From Cladocopium goreaui (taxonomy: Eukaryota > Sar > Dinophyceae > Suessiales > Symbiodiniaceae): a stretch of 64,000 nt of DNA. The notes beneath the pieces were generated by a model that worked only from the letters and a program-made list of their open reading frames with translations, made no database searches and was not told where the DNA came from. The DNA lies in the NCBI GenBank assembly GCA_947184155.2, contig CAMXCT020006582.1:139001-203000 (forward strand), read 5' to 3'. Positions 24,520 through 37,800 of this stretch are shown one piece after another. The position numbers and the translations under genes were made by a program. Position 1 is the first letter of the stretch. Each line of letters starts with the position of its first letter.

Positions 24520-24805
24520 GCGCCCCGGCCGCCGGACTCTCCGCAGGGAGATCGATCACAAGTTCCTGCTCCGTCATCCAAGTACCTCCGCTCGACATGG
24601 CATGGATAGTCTGGTGCTGGTCTCAACATCAAACCGTTGGTTGGTTGGTTGGCTGGTTGGCTGGCTGGGTGGTTGCTTGCTTGTCTTGGTGCTGGTGGGA
24701 TAGTGGGAACCAGGAACACAACATCAACCGGGCACAGGTGGACGCAGTCAGCTTCAGTTGCTCCAGGCTACGGACACCGACCTCATCACGCGAACGGTTC
24801 TCGTG
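24520..24805 (+). CDS. Two phase-matched exons of an unidentified plus-strand gene
   Basis: Exon 24520-24581 (acceptor AACTTCAG, donor GTACCT) reads RPGRRTLRREIDHKFLLRHP. Exon 24738-24805 (acceptor GGCACAG, donor GTACGT) reads GRSQLQLLQATDTDLITRTV. Their phases fit (1+60+1 nt, then 2+66 nt), both donors are GT, and codon third positions are G/C-rich. The intron between them holds a TTGG/CTGG tetranucleotide run. The product is not recognised, and upstream and downstream exons were not found. Confidence 0.42.
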
Positions 24806-25495
24806 GTACGTTTCGGATGGTACTCTGATATAACTGGTTGGTTAACAGGGAGGATGATAGGGATCAGTATGAACATGTATGATGAGTAGGGTGTTTCGGA
24901 AGGGGGGTTAGTATGGTTACTGATATGGTATTTTGGTTGGTTACCACAATGTTCCCAAGCCGAAATGCAATTCTATGAAATACTGGTTGGATAAGAACGG
25001 GATTCACGGCTCATTGATGATAGTCCCTTAAAATTCCCAAGCAATCAACCAGAGGGGTTTGAATACTGCTCATAACGGTATGATACAACTGTGAAGTCAG
25101 AATGGATACGTAGTTTCTCGACGTAGATATGTGTGTGCGTGTGGATTAACGTTCCGACATCAATTTTTTGTCGAAAGACAGCCAATGTGGATCATCATCC
25201 GCTGGTCATACAAGGACTAGCTGGAAATTTGGGATCATGCATGGCAGAACTATGATGTCTTCCACCAGGATAGATTCATAGATTCAAGACGTGCGGTTGC
25301 AAATGGCTTTGGGTCAAAAAGAAATCTGATTCGTGTTTTCAACCCATCCGAAAAATATGAACATCACGTGAGATCATCATCCCAAATATCTTTGAAACAC
25401 TTGAAACTGCGAGCCAGACATGGCACCCCCACAACAAAAGGATGGTGGTAGTATTACAACCATCTAATCTAAAGCATCTAAAACTAGGTTTGGAT
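24806..25495. other. No gene recognised
   Basis: AT-rich, no exon island and no repeat family. A weak patch at 25500-25640 is open on both strands without resemblance to any family. Confidence 0.4.
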
Positions 25496-25739
25496 AGCTT
25501 TGAAGCCCCAAAGGTCTCGTTTCCAGCCAGGGAATAAATGCGTCGCTAGGCTTCCGCACCACCCAACTGCAAGGGAAGTTTCTTTTCCACGCATCTGCCT
25601 GGCCAAGTTGAATAACTCCCCCACAAAAAAAAGGCCGTCGAACAGCTTGGAATTGACATTACCATGCAATCTGAGTAATGTGGGATTCACCCAATGTGAA
25701 AAATTAAACCATCCCCAAGTCATCACCATTCTTTATGCT

Positions 25740-25833
25740 TGCTATTGAAAATTGCCATTTATAGTGGATTTACCCATTAAAAATGGTGTTTTTTCCATTA
25801 TTTTCCATAGTTATGTGAGTTTACCAGAGGGTA
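25740..25833. mobile_element. MITE-like element, left terminus lost
   Basis: Begins inside the left arm (GCTATTGAAAATTGCC) and ends with GTTTACCAGAGGGTA. Confidence 0.8.
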
Positions 25834-25867
25834 TATCAACCATGCCCCAGTCATGGTAGTCATGGTT

Positions 25868-25950
25868 GACTCCAGCCGCCTCCTGATGCGTGTCCGCCTT
25901 GCCATCCCCGTCGCTGTCCCTGGGCACCGCTCCCATCAGGGTAGGCCTCG
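25868..25950 (-). CDS. Possible exon with a DxDGDGKAD motif
   Basis: The minus frame reads GAVPRDSDGDGKADTHQEAA, which resembles the calcium-binding DxDxDG loop of EF-hand or thrombospondin type 3 repeats. It is a single loop only. The plus frame is also open, so this is tentative. Confidence 0.25.
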
Positions 25951-25989
25951 AGCCACGGCCTAGCTAAGCCATGCTAAGATCACCCAAAA

Positions 25990-27394
25990 TATGGAGGTCT
26001 TGATGGGAAAACCAGCTAATGTGCTAAAAGCAATGGAAAATAAACCACCCATGACTGGGAATGGTAAACATACCACCTATAAAATTGGTGATGACTGGGG
26101 GATGGTTTCTTATTGTTTTAACCACATTATTATAGTAGATGGTTGGTCTGAAAATAGGGGATAGCCACAAATAATAGTCATTTGAAGAGGGAACATGATA
26201 ATAATCTATTGGATATTGGAATTGGGGGGACCCTATTCCTCTAATATGGAGTACCCTCCGCTAATCAAACTTGGCAAGTGGAAATCCAATCAAAAAAAGG
26301 GTGTTTATGAGGTTTTGATGGAAAATAATGGAAAATATCAATAGTAGGTTTTCCTGCAAGCCATGTTTGAGCCAGCGGGTGGGAAACCGTCCCAGCGTTT
26401 TGCTGTTTTTGTGGTGATGGTTCGGTTGTTGTTTTTTCTGGGGGGTGGAGGATTTTTGGCGGGTTGGGGGGGTTCGAGGGTGAGGGGTGATGGGGGGCGT
26501 AATAACGTCTTGTCGACTATACGTTCTAAACTAATCATGTTTGTTTCTACACGCTCTTCATGGTACGATCTTAACTTTCACTTAGCATGTTCTACAACAT
26601 CTTGATGCTACGCTTTCAACTTATCATGTGGGTTTCTACTCCCTTGATGGCACATTCTTCACTTTCACTTTACATTTGCTACAATTTCTTGATGCTACAT
26701 CATTCCATAAGTTTAAAAAAAAAATGTCCCCGAAAATTGTCACGGCGCCACGGTTTTACAACACACCACCTCAAAAGTGAACCACTTTTTCGAAGATAAA
26801 AATGTACTTTGACCTCCGAAACGCAGTAGAAACCACTGAACGTGGTAGAAGCTGGAGGAAAAAAAAACACATGGCTGCTTGAAAACCATGGTAAATACCA
26901 TGCATCTGTGTCAATCAGAATATCAAAAATCATTAAATTGCGGGGACAATGTTCCACCCACCGAGATGTTCGATTAGAGGAGGGTTGACCCCCAAAAAAA
27001 ATGTCTTTTCCAAGTAATTTACCACTATTCTAGTAGGATTCTACTCTTCTTTTCACTCTTCTATCTTTTTTGGGGGTTGCTATGTATGGCCCTCATCTTC
27101 CACTTGCCTGCAGAACCAACCCCAAAATCACAAGGTAAAATAACTTTGGTTACCTATGTCAGAGGCCACTATACTGATCGGCGAATGACATAAGAATATC
27201 CAACCGTATTTCTTGACGTAATTCTGAGCTAACTAATCACGCATTAGCATAGTATAGTGTCCCATGATCCTCTGGCTACATCGAAACTCAAGTGCCCCAT
27301 AATTACTGACAAAAAGAACTACAACAAAAAAAACCAAAAAAGAATAGAAAAATACGAAAAGCAACACTCCAAAGTGAGGAATTACTACTTCATC
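25990..27394. other. No gene recognised
   Basis: AT-rich DNA with G/T-rich and A-rich runs (for example 26410-26500). No exon-like island. Confidence 0.45.
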
Positions 27395-27500
27395 TACCCT
27401 CTGGTAAACTAACATAACTATAGAAAATCACCATTTTTAATGGGAAAATCCAGTATAAATGGCCATTTTCAATAGCTATGTAACAAATTACCAGAGGGTA
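27395..27500. mobile_element. MITE-like palindromic element
   Basis: TACCCTCTGGTAAACTAACA to AACAAATTACCAGAGGGTA; the left copy of a pair bracketing a GC-rich island. Confidence 0.9.
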
Positions 27501-27524
27501 ACCTTTTCGACATCTGGTGCCATG

Positions 27525-27625
27525 GACCATGTCTCCGGTCACCCCGGTCTCCCCGGTCGTCATCCCCGGCCGGTCAAAGGACAACATCACCTCGCCACTT
27601 GGTCGCACCGCGGCGACGTAGAAAA
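27525..27625 (-). CDS. Possible exon bracketed by two MITEs
   Basis: The minus frame reads AAVRPSGEVMLSFDRPGMTT then GETGVTGDM. Third positions are G/C-rich. MITE copies end 25 bp and start 65 bp away on either side, the arrangement seen around established exons here. The family is unknown. Confidence 0.3.
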
Positions 27626-27689
27626 GCCATGGACATGGTTGGTTGAAGAACCAACCATGATATGGGGAAAACTCGTTTTTTACATGGAA

Positions 27690-27801
27690 TACCCTCTGGT
27701 AAACATACAAAAAGCTATTGAAAATGGCCATGGAAATCGTGGATTTACCCATTAATAGCATGGTGATTTTCCATAGCTATGTAAACGTTTACCAGAGGGT
27801 A
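27690..27801. mobile_element. MITE-like palindromic element
   Basis: TACCCTCTGGTAAACATACA to AACGTTTACCAGAGGGTA; the right copy of the pair around 27525-27625. Confidence 0.9.
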
Positions 27802-28452
27802 ACCCATAAAATTGCCATTTTAGTAGGAAGATAAATATGGGAAAATTCTGATGAAACCATGGGAAGATGTGGGAAAATGATGATTAGCCAATGGATTTGG
27901 AGGTAGTTTATTTTCAAACAAACCCATATGGGGAATAACCCAGATAAGAAACATCCCAAAACCAAGCGCAGGGTTCCATCAGGAATGCTGCCGCTGAAAC
28001 CACCTCTTTGGGAGGTAGTCAAAATGATGATCGACATGGTGGGAAAATAGTGGGGAAAACCTATAACCATAACCCGTGATAAAATGGAATATGATAGGCA
28101 TATATGACCAGATCATACCGGGAACAGAATGGCTTTCTTTTTGGATGTATGAAAGTTACACAGCCAACACTATGATTTTGGGATGGTCGGAAAATGGGAT
28201 GGGCACCTCAAAATTGCAACTTTATTTGGGGAAAAGGATGACTAACTATCAAAATTTGGGGTGCCCTATTTTCACACAAACTCGAACAGAGAGCCCCTTT
28301 TTGGAAGAAGTGGGTGTGGTCCCTAAACAGCCAAGCACAGGTGGTCTACCTGACGGTCTGCCAGCCTGCCGACCACTGCTCAAGAACTCCGCCAAAATCA
28401 AGCGCGGCGCTGGCAGCGCCAATCCACTGGGCTCTGTGCGGTCGAAAGGCGC

Positions 28453-28584
28453 CTGGTCAAAACGGGCCGTTGCCAACTTGGCAGCGGTGGAAGATCGGAT
28501 GACTTTGGCCTCCAGGGCCACTCGTTCACCACCAGTGACCTTGGAAAGCTCCATTCGGACGGTGAAAACCAGGGTCGAGATGCT
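28453..28584 (-). CDS. Possible hotdog-fold acyl-CoA thioesterase exon
   Basis: A 44-codon minus exon (acceptor CAATCAGCAG, GC donor) reads SISTLVFTVRMELSKVTGGE and continues to LEAKVIRSS and KLATARF. The pattern (beta strand, G-E-R-V at the turn, A-K-V-I-R, then A-T-A) resembles the last strands of PaaI/ACOT13-type hotdog thioesterases. The catalytic HGG exon was not found, so the assignment is tentative. The opposite strand carries a longer open frame that I regard as a shadow. Confidence 0.38.
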
Positions 28585-28754
28585 CTGCTGATTGTCAGCT
28601 CACCTTCAACCCAGTTTGAAATCTGGAATTGTATGGATGCACCTGATACTTTTATATACCCATGAAAAGGCATCGCGAATGAGGGCGAAGGAACAAATGA
28701 ATAAAGGATAACAAAGGAATGAAGGAACCAACGAACGAACAAACGAACGGAGGG

Positions 28755-28815
28755 AAGGCAGGAAATGGAAGGGAATGGAAGGGAATGGAAGGGAATGGAA
28801 GGGAATGGAATGAAA
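28755..28815. repeat. GGAATGGAAG decamer repeat
   Basis: Four to five tandem copies of GGGAATGGAA with flanking degenerate GAATG repeats. Confidence 0.9.
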
Positions 28816-29559
28816 CGGAATGGACTGCAATGAAACAGAATGACATTGAAATTTATATATCTTTATATACAGTATCATGAAATGAAACGCACCGAAACGA
28901 AACAATATGTGTATAATTGTGTATATATATATATGTGTGTGTGTGATTGTGTGTGTGTGTCTTCTCATAGTCTACCTGTTGGCCCAAGACTTCCACAGAA
29001 AAATCGTCCCTGAGAGAGCGGCCGGACTCCAAAGGAGCACGCCTGAACCTTGGCCCACGCGACCCAAAAAAGACTGGCAAGCCTATGCATTTAGATATAG
29101 AGTACATGCATAGATATATGCGGACATATAATTATATAATATATATATATACATATATGTATATGATATCATACATATATAATATGTATGTATATGTAAA
29201 TATGATTGTATATATATATATGTGTGTGTGTGTACATGTGTGTGTGTTTAAAAGGCACATTTCTTACGTGTGTGTATGCATATGGGTGTCCATTCTTAGT
29301 CCTGGAATTTCTCTGAGCAACACCATGTCAGAGCTTGGACCCCAACTTCCTCCATCACAGCGGGACCTCAGCTGCTGCCAATGGCCACAGGTTGCCGTCT
29401 TTAAAGCAGTTGGGGGACCATCATTGTCAAGTTCACTCAGGAGTTAGTTGTAAAGAAAACAGGTTCTTCTTATATTCTAGAAAATCCAGGGCACTTAATT
29501 CGGGCAAGTCATTTACCACTCATTGGGGTTCTCCATGGTTCTCCCCTTTTTTTCATCAG

Positions 29560-29650
29560 CAAAGGGCCCCTGAAAAACCAGGATCGGCACTGAGCAATGC
29601 GAGTGTCGATGGTCTCCTCCTGCCCGTGCATGCCAGGCATTTTCTGGTGG
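29560..29650 (+). CDS. Possible exon, unknown protein
   Basis: A pyrimidine tract and TTTCATCAG acceptor precede QRAPEKPGSALSNASVDGLL then LPVHARHFLVE. The exon would end about 15-30 bp before the MITE at 29664. It stands alone on the plus strand. Confidence 0.27.
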
Positions 29651-29663
29651 AGTTTGAAGATTA

Positions 29664-29767
29664 TACCCTCTGGTAATTTAACATAGCTATTGAAAATGAC
29701 CATTTATGGTGGATTTTCCCATTGAAAATGGTGATTTTCCATAGTTATGTTAGTTTACCAGGGGGTA
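29664..29767. mobile_element. MITE-like palindromic element
   Basis: TACCCTCTGGTAATTTAACA to GTTAGTTTACCAGGGGGTA. Confidence 0.9.
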
Positions 29768-31135
29768 CTCCAAATGAAAATGGCGTTTCTAAGTGGATTC
29801 CCATGGATTCCCTGTTCAACTTTGGCAGGTAAAAAATTGTGATTAATCACCAATTCTGCTTTCGCCGTGCGAATTCGCCGGTCTATGTACCATTTCTATA
29901 TCTGTTTGTTGTTGATCAAATCCATCTTTTCAGTTGTGCCATCTCTGGCTTGTGCCCACTGGCTGAGGATGGCTGAGGTATGTTTTGAGATCCTATGAGA
30001 TCCTTAGATCCGCTATAAACGTAAGGATTCTCGTCGTTGATCACCCAGCTTGGAGGTTGATCTCCCCACCCTTGGCGCTTTGCATTGCACAAATGGGCTC
30101 CCCGGCAGTCGAGAAGTTCTCACCCCCAGGCTCCACAGCGAAAAAAACGAACCTGGGCCACGAATGTGGAAAGCTCCAATGCCATAAACCACCGACCAAC
30201 CATTTGGATCCATTTGGGGCAGAAGTCATCCCATGTCATCCCAAATAGAGCCATACCCAATAAACATGAAGCTCAACTAACCACTATGCCTTATAACTTA
30301 CAACTTATAACCATGCATAATTAATTAATCTGATCATCGGTGATCATCGAAGCAAAAACCGTGGGTTCATGCAGAAACCGTGAGAGCTAAGTCCGCGGTC
30401 CCCCGGCCCAACATTTGTATCCAATCAACGCCCGGCCCCAGATCTAGGCCCTATTGATCCTATTGGCTTTTGGTCAAGGATTTCATGGAAGATCACCCTC
30501 TGGCACCTGCGCTTGAAATAGAATATGAATCATATGGATTGGTAAATGATGTTCTGTAAGTTTGCTTTGGGCGATTGCAGGTCTTGCAGGTCCATGTTAG
30601 ATAGACACTACCTGACCTACCCTGACCGACCCTAACCTCACCCCAAAGTCTGGCAAATGTTACATCCAAATAAACTACGGATGAACCATAACCAACACTG
30701 GGTCACAGGACGAGTGTGTAGGGTGAGAAGCCGACCCTGTGAGCAAGGGAAGGTGCAGCAGCATCCCGAATTCAAAACCCTCACAGCCGGAAGGTCAAAA
30801 TAGTGGGCTCATGGATGTGTGTTCCCACTATGAAAAATAGAAGATGGTTCATAATAGTGGTATTCATATGGTATTCATATGGTTCTTTTATGTTCTTTTT
30901 AATAGGTTTTGACCCATGGACACCGGTCCCGGTGAGCCAGGGCCTGTCAAATATACCAGGTCTTTGCTTGGCCTTGGTGCATTGGTTGACGAGTTCGTGG
31001 TCTTAAAAACCAGGCACCATTTTTCGATGTTTGCAGAATTTCCGGAGCTATTGATGGATTATTTATGGATGATTTATGGAATATTTATGGATTATTTATG
31101 GCTGTTTGGCAGCCGATTTTTTTTTTGATTCCTGT
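29768..31135. other. Downstream of ALG2; one weak island, otherwise no gene
   Basis: A GC-richer patch at 30020-30220 is open in plus and minus frames without family resemblance. The rest is AT-rich. The ALG2 poly(A) region should lie in the right part, but no signal was recognised. Confidence 0.4.
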
Positions 31136-34100
31136 TCAGTTGAGGTTCCCTTTGGTCAAAGGTTGGCATCTCTTCCGCAACGCTCCAGACCTTTTCCGCA
31201 CGGTTTTTCCTGTGCGCTGGCGGCGGTTGCGCAACCGCCTCACTCGGATTTCTTGGACTTCTTGGACAGGTCTCCATCTAACCTCAGGGCACCAACGAGT
31301 AAAGTCAGCTGCGAATGGATCTGACACTGACATGATCATCTTGGCAGTGCCAAGCAGCTGTTCCACCGATCCATGAAGTATCTTCCCAAATGCCTGGGCC
31401 GTGAAGCAGTGTGGGTGACCACGAGCGTACATGCTTGATTGGTATTTTCGACAAGGGGGCGCACATGGTTGGATATGCTTCTGTAATATTAATAATGTGT
31501 ATGTTATATATATATATATTTTTATTATATATATATGTGTGTGTGTTTGTTTTAAAAGGAAAAACGCGGTATATACTGTACATAGAGTACACACATTGTG
31601 GGCACTGCAGGTCCTGCCCATCGCACGCCTCCAGGGAGAATTTCTCCCGCGCACGCCTGCGGCCAGCCTGATCGAGTCCCCGCCTCTAGAGGTCGTACCC
31701 TTAGGGAACTTCACTGGGGTTATGAACCACTTCCCAAATGGGAGAATCTTGAAAGAACATACCCTCTGGTAATTTAACATAGCTATTGAAAATGGCCATT
31801 TTTTTGTGAATTGTCCCATTAAAAATGGTGATTTTCAATAGCTATGTTAAATTACCAGAGGGTAACATAACATAACATAACATAACATAACATAAGTAAG
31901 AAACCTAGACCCTACGAATCACAAGCCCAAGGCTGGAAAGTCTTCTTCTAATCATAATCAATTCCAATCCCCGCAACTGGCAGAATCGGATTGGCACCCA
32001 CCCTAAATGGTGGGGGGTTCAATACTAAAAGAGTGATACCCTCCGGTAAATCAACACGCTTAAAATAGCTATGAAAAATAATCAATAATCCACCCATCTA
32101 CTACATGATTGACGTCTGAAAATTCACTTTTCATAGCCATATAAACGGATGGTATTCAAAAACAGGCAACTTTTGAATGATTTTTGTGTACCTTCCGTTA
32201 ATCAAACATGTGCTGGAAAATCATCCGTTTATAGAGGAAATTCGATTTTCCCAGTTTAAAATAGTAATTAATAAGTATAACAATAATAATTACAATAATA
32301 ATAATAATAAAAATAATAATAATAATATAGGATTTCCCAGCAAGCCACGCTTGATTGCTGAGAGACACCCCAAACTTCCCAGGTACCCACCTCCCCCAAG
32401 CGCTTCCGCAGCTCGGTATCTCTCAGCAGTTTGGCGACGCACTCCGCCCAAGCCTGGTGGAATCAATCAAAGTGGCTTTAACCATCCAAAAATGGCTGGT
32501 TTACTTTGGCTGGTTGGTGGTTTCAACCTACCATACCTACCCCTCTGAAAAATGATGGAGTGAAAGTCAGTTGGGATGATGAAATTCCCAATAGATGGGA
32601 GAGAGAAAAAAAATGTTCCAAACCACCAACCAGTTTACTATGGTTTACTCTCTTTCAGCCAAAGATTTGGGATTACTTGACTGCTGGGGGTGTGCCATCA
32701 GTTTCACCTTCGTAAAATGTGGATGCGTAGCCAATATAGTATGAAATATCCACTACCCACAACAACTTGCAAACCAAGTTTTTGTACAGGGATGTTCAGG
32801 GTATTTTACCTTCGGGTGGAGGGATTGTAAGCCATTGGGGTGAGCATCCCAACTACTGAAATTAAAGTGAAACAAAAAAATCTGAAACTACCAACCAGTG
32901 TGCCTATGGCTCAAATTGGTGGTGCCAGTGGCCAAATTTGGCCATTTTGCCTTTTGTTGTGTTTGACCATATCCCATGTGATCCCGTGTGATTCCAGGCA
33001 TAGAAATCTGAGCCATTGCCATATATTGCCATAATGTGAGCCAATCTGGGGATCACCATAACAAGTCATTTAACTCGGGATTTGGATAGGCAATGGCTAC
33101 TATCCGATTACTATCCCCAGGGATGAAACAAGTAGCAACCGCAACCATCACGAAGATCGGCCCTGCCGAGCCATGGCCACGCCTTTGGATCTTGGGGTCG
33201 CAGGTAGCCAGTTTCCTTGGTGCCAACGATGTCACCTTTATGCACCTGGAAAAGTTTGCAAATCACCATAACATACCATAACATACCATAACCATCCAAC
33301 ACCATCCAAAAGCCCAGTAGATTCAGTAGATAAACTGGCTGATCTGGCTGCAGTCCGGCTGCATTCTCCACAATGCTTTCCAACGGCCCGCCCGTGTTCA
33401 CAGCCACGACCGGCAACCTTGCCTGAGAGGATCAAGTGCCACTACCGCGGTCTTACAGTAAATTTTGATCTCGGACCCAAAATGGTCCACATATATTTGT
33501 CACTTCAAGCTTTTAGTACTCATGTTTTTGTCACTCCAAGTTTTTGTATATCTCATTTCTGGTGTAAAACCTGTCAGTGATGGGGTACAAAGGTTGGCCT
33601 TGGCTCATGCCCAACTTGTATCTACGTCTCCTGTATGACCTCCTTCCAGCCCCCTTGGGGCTCCCCACATACATGGCTTCCACCGGCACGATGCCAAAGT
33701 GCTCCCGGTCAGGGGTGTACAGCAAGGCGGCCTTGATCCAAAGCCAAGGTTAAGTACCAAATCCAAACACGACCTGCCGGAAAATCCCACATTTTATAGA
33801 TGATTTGCCCAGCTATAATACTATAAACCTCCATTTTTCGGGAATTTCCCATGATTTTTACCATGTCCAAGGATGTCCTAGCCATGTTTTTTTGGTCGAG
33901 ATCTGGGGCCTCCCGGTATTGGCATTCCAAAGGTGTGGCTTCCGGTGCCACGAAAAACTGGAAACCCCCATGGGATGAGCAAATGGTGATATAAAAGTCT
34001 GGGATACCCAGTTTTTTAATGGGTAAAATGAACTATAAAAGAGGGATATCAAAATATATCAAATGGGATATCCTGATATGGTATGATATGGTGATATAAT

Positions 34101-34813
34101 ATGAACAATATATGAACTATAAAATGGGAGTAATAGATGGATACCCCAAATACCCAGTAAACGATCTCAGGGCCCGGCGGCATGTCGCAAGAGGCTCGCC
34201 TTCTGCGTTGCTGACACTGACCTCTCCGAGGCGGGGATGCCATCAGATTTTTTGGATCGAAAAAGTGTGGATTTTTGTCGACTGTGTCTATCGTCAAAAG
34301 CCCGGCCAAAATATATAATGTCATCAAAAATGTCATCAAAAATGTCATCAAAAATGTCATCAAAAATGTCATCATTTGGATGTTAGCACTGTCGAAACCA
34401 ATGCCGGTTTTGAGTTCCCTTTCGGGAGACGTAAACGATTCCCGTTGACTTCAAAAAGGTTGGCTTTTCCGGCACACTTTCCAGCGAACAGCAACCCCAA
34501 AAAGTGCATCTTGCTAGAATGATGGATCCCGCAGCCATCAAAATTCCCAGGTCAAATGGAAAGGAAACCCATGGATTTCTGCATCCTGGGTCCGGGTGTC
34601 ATGCTCCGCCTCATTTGCACCACATGCTCCGCTACCCCCAGGCTCTTGGCCAGGGCCTGGTGAAATCAAGTGCTTTCATCGTACCATGGCATACCCCGTT
34701 TTCAGAGACGGCCAGAAGAAATTCTCACCACTCTCCCTCTCTCCCTCTCTCCCTATCTCCCTCTCTCCCTCTCTCTCCCTCTCTCCCTCCCTCCCTCCCT
34801 CCCTCGCTCTCTC

Positions 34814-34876
<63 letters not shown>

Positions 34877-37800
34877 AAGTGTACGTTTCCTTGCCTAACT
34901 GAATTATGGAAGAAAATAGAGCCCGTGATCTCCCCAGTCTTTGTTTCTTCAAAACCGTGTTTGTTGTTTTGCCTCAAGGCCACCTGGATCTCCACCCCCT
35001 GTTTGCAAATGTGGAAAATGCACATGCTGAAAAAAAAGAACTGTTGTTTTCAAGCCCCGCAATGTCTGGATAAAGAAAACATCGCATAGAGTGCCTATAG
35101 AGACTATCCTGGACCCTAAATTTAAAACTGTGACTTGTATATTCCAAAATTTCTGGTTGAACCCCCCCCCCTACCATGATTGGGGGAATGAATGCTCCAA
35201 GGCCCCCCGAGCCCGGGAAAGTTCTCCTCCAGTTCAGCCGCGTGTTCGACGTTTTCAGGGAGCCGCTCATCATAGCCCCCCGCCAAGACGAGTTCTGGAA
35301 GGCTCGGTGGTTGATCAAAAAAAATGGGCTTTAGTGGACATCAACTGACATCAACTTGACATCAACATCTAAGCTGTAAAAAACTTCACTGGATTTTTTT
35401 TCATGGAGATATACTGTAATTGTCTGTAATCAGTACATTCATTCAAAGGCCCCCTGACCCTTTTCAAAGGGATGCTTTTCAGCTTTGCACAGGTGAGAGG
35501 CAGTTCGGCCACGAAGAAGCAACAAAATGCACCAAGGTAGCCGAAAAAGTAAAATATTAATATTGGTGCTATTTTAATTTAATAATAATAATACATATTT
35601 GGGGTGGCATTTTGGCTTTGCGATGCTACTTTTGGAAGGGGGGCAGGGTACCCCTACCCAACAACCTCGTCCCAAACCCCACAACACAGCAACAAATATG
35701 TGTTCATTATATAGAGGGGAGAGGGGAGAACAAAAAAATGGCCCCCGTTCCACTAATTGTTCAGACACAGTAAAATTCCGTTTAAAAAAAATTGAAAAGA
35801 TCCCCGGAGATGAAGAAAAATACGTGATGTTTGGTTGACGATTTGTGTAGGGTATTTTTTGGACCCTTTTTAAGTTGGGGACAATCATAATTATCCACCA
35901 TGGGAATTCCCACTACTGATTCAATATCAGCTATGTTTGCATATCCGGGATACACGGCAAGTTCTGGCAAGTCTGATGCACAAAATCAGAGAAAATAATG
36001 ATAAACCATTGCTTTGTAAACCTGAGAAACCATGGGCCGCTAAGAATGCTGGGCCTTTTCTGTCCATCCTGGTGCCAACCAGACAAATGATGGCAGAATC
36101 GAGATAAGGTTTGTGTACGTGTATGTGTATATAAACATATATATATACATATATATATATATATATGTCGATCTTAAAGGAGAGAGAGGTGAAAAAGAAA
36201 AAACATTTAAAGAAAACTCATTGGCGTGGTTGCGTATGGCTTGCCAAAGCCCCTCTGGCCACTGGGGCTCCCACCACCACAGGTGCACAAAATACCCCTA
36301 CAAACTCCAGATCCCGACAAATAGCACTACAGGGAAAGGATTTAACAATCATTGATATCAAATGATATCAAAACATCCGAAAATACTGTAACTTGTTTTT
36401 CCCACAGGGTAGCCGGGTAGCTGAACGGTTATCTCAGGGACTCAGGTTTGCCATCAGTCGATTCCCCCGTATGGCAAGCATCTTGTCTTGGCGAACAACT
36501 CCGATGGCAGCTCTGCCAGGGTCCTGCCGTGGATCTCCGTGGCTGAACTGGGTCATGGATCGACTTTTTTGCGGTTCAGAACTGGGCTGTATCCCCAGTT
36601 CGCTGGGTTACCATATGGTTATGACTAACATAGCCATGGAAAGATCCACCATTTTTAATAGGTAAACCATCTATAAATGGGCCATTTTCCATGGCTATGT
36701 TAAATAACCAGAGGGTATATTGGGTTACAAGGGGATACCATCAAGGTATTGACCCATTCACTGGATTCAACTGAGCCGTGATCAGTTGAGGGTCTTCCTC
36801 AAGGCGCCACAGTGGCCGCCATTAGGCGCAGGCGTGGCACCAACTGGACATACTGGACCTTTAATGGGATATGTATTATGAATGGAAGATTCATCGGATA
36901 TTTCATATGAAAATATGATTCGCCAACCTGACATTTTGTTGATCTTTGGCGTACTTCCAAACGCCAGGGGTATCGGTAAACGCCCTCCGGTCCGCCCCGT
37001 TTGGGGTCCGAATCGCCAACCCGACGTTCTTCTTCCGTTCGAAGCGATTGATGGACCTGGCGCGTAACGCCAGAAGGGCATTTGAAATGCACAGATAGAT
37101 ACATACATGAATACCATACGCGCATATAACATCATAAAATTGTATGATCGTATGTATGTTGTCTATATATATATATATGTTCTATATAATCTTATATAAT
37201 CTATTTATATTTCAAAGCACATGCAGCCGCATCGAATCCTTTATAGTGCACTTTTTTTCCACCCCAAAAATCACCATGCGCAGCCCCAGATCCATGGAGT
37301 TTCCACCGCTCGTTGGGGCACCCCAAGCGTGCCAGTGATTGCAGCAGGAGTTGTTCCCCCGGCTTCAGGAAGGAGAGCTCACCCGCCTAGCGACCATTGC
37401 AGGATCCTAAAATGGAGCTACGTTAGTACCATATTTGCGCCATATGAATTGTGGCGATATTGCCTTACTTAGCCCTCAGGCCTTGTATATGATAGGTACT
37501 GTACCTCCCATAAAAAGGTCCCTGAAATGGCCATAGAAAAATTGTCATATCGCTATCTATGATGTTTTGCATGGTCCCAGTTTCATGGCGTTTCCGTACG
37601 CAGCAGATTGAACCAAAGAACCCCCCAAAGTCTCGCTACTTGATCTTGTCCATCCCTGGTCATCCATAATTATCCATCACCTGTTCATTTTTTCACATAC
37701 CGATACCGAATGTAATCCAGTGTTTCTCTAAATCGGGAATCCCCTCAACCATGCGATTCCTTTCCAGAAAACAGCCATATGGCACCTTGGCCCACCCTCG

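Noticed and set aside
24630..24672. TTGGTTGG/CTGGCTGG run as a possible telomere-like or G-quadruplex element
   Set aside because: Short, with irregular spacing, inside an intron; it has too few GGG runs for a convincing quadruplex and no telomere context.
28076..28591. 171-codon plus-strand frame
   Set aside because: The opposite strand over 28453-28584 has a better exon (acceptor, donor, hotdog-like pattern); the plus frame continues into MITE-flanking AT-rich DNA.
28755..28815. GGAATGGAAG repeat as possible contamination by vertebrate satellite (GGAAT)n
   Set aside because: The decamer differs from the pentameric vertebrate satellite, is only about 60 bp long and is embedded in AT-rich local sequence.
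31136..31819. 227-codon minus frame taken as one exon
   Set aside because: Only its two ALG2 segments (31667-31629 in a shifted frame, and 31393-31136) match the family; the middle is intron with AT microsatellite.
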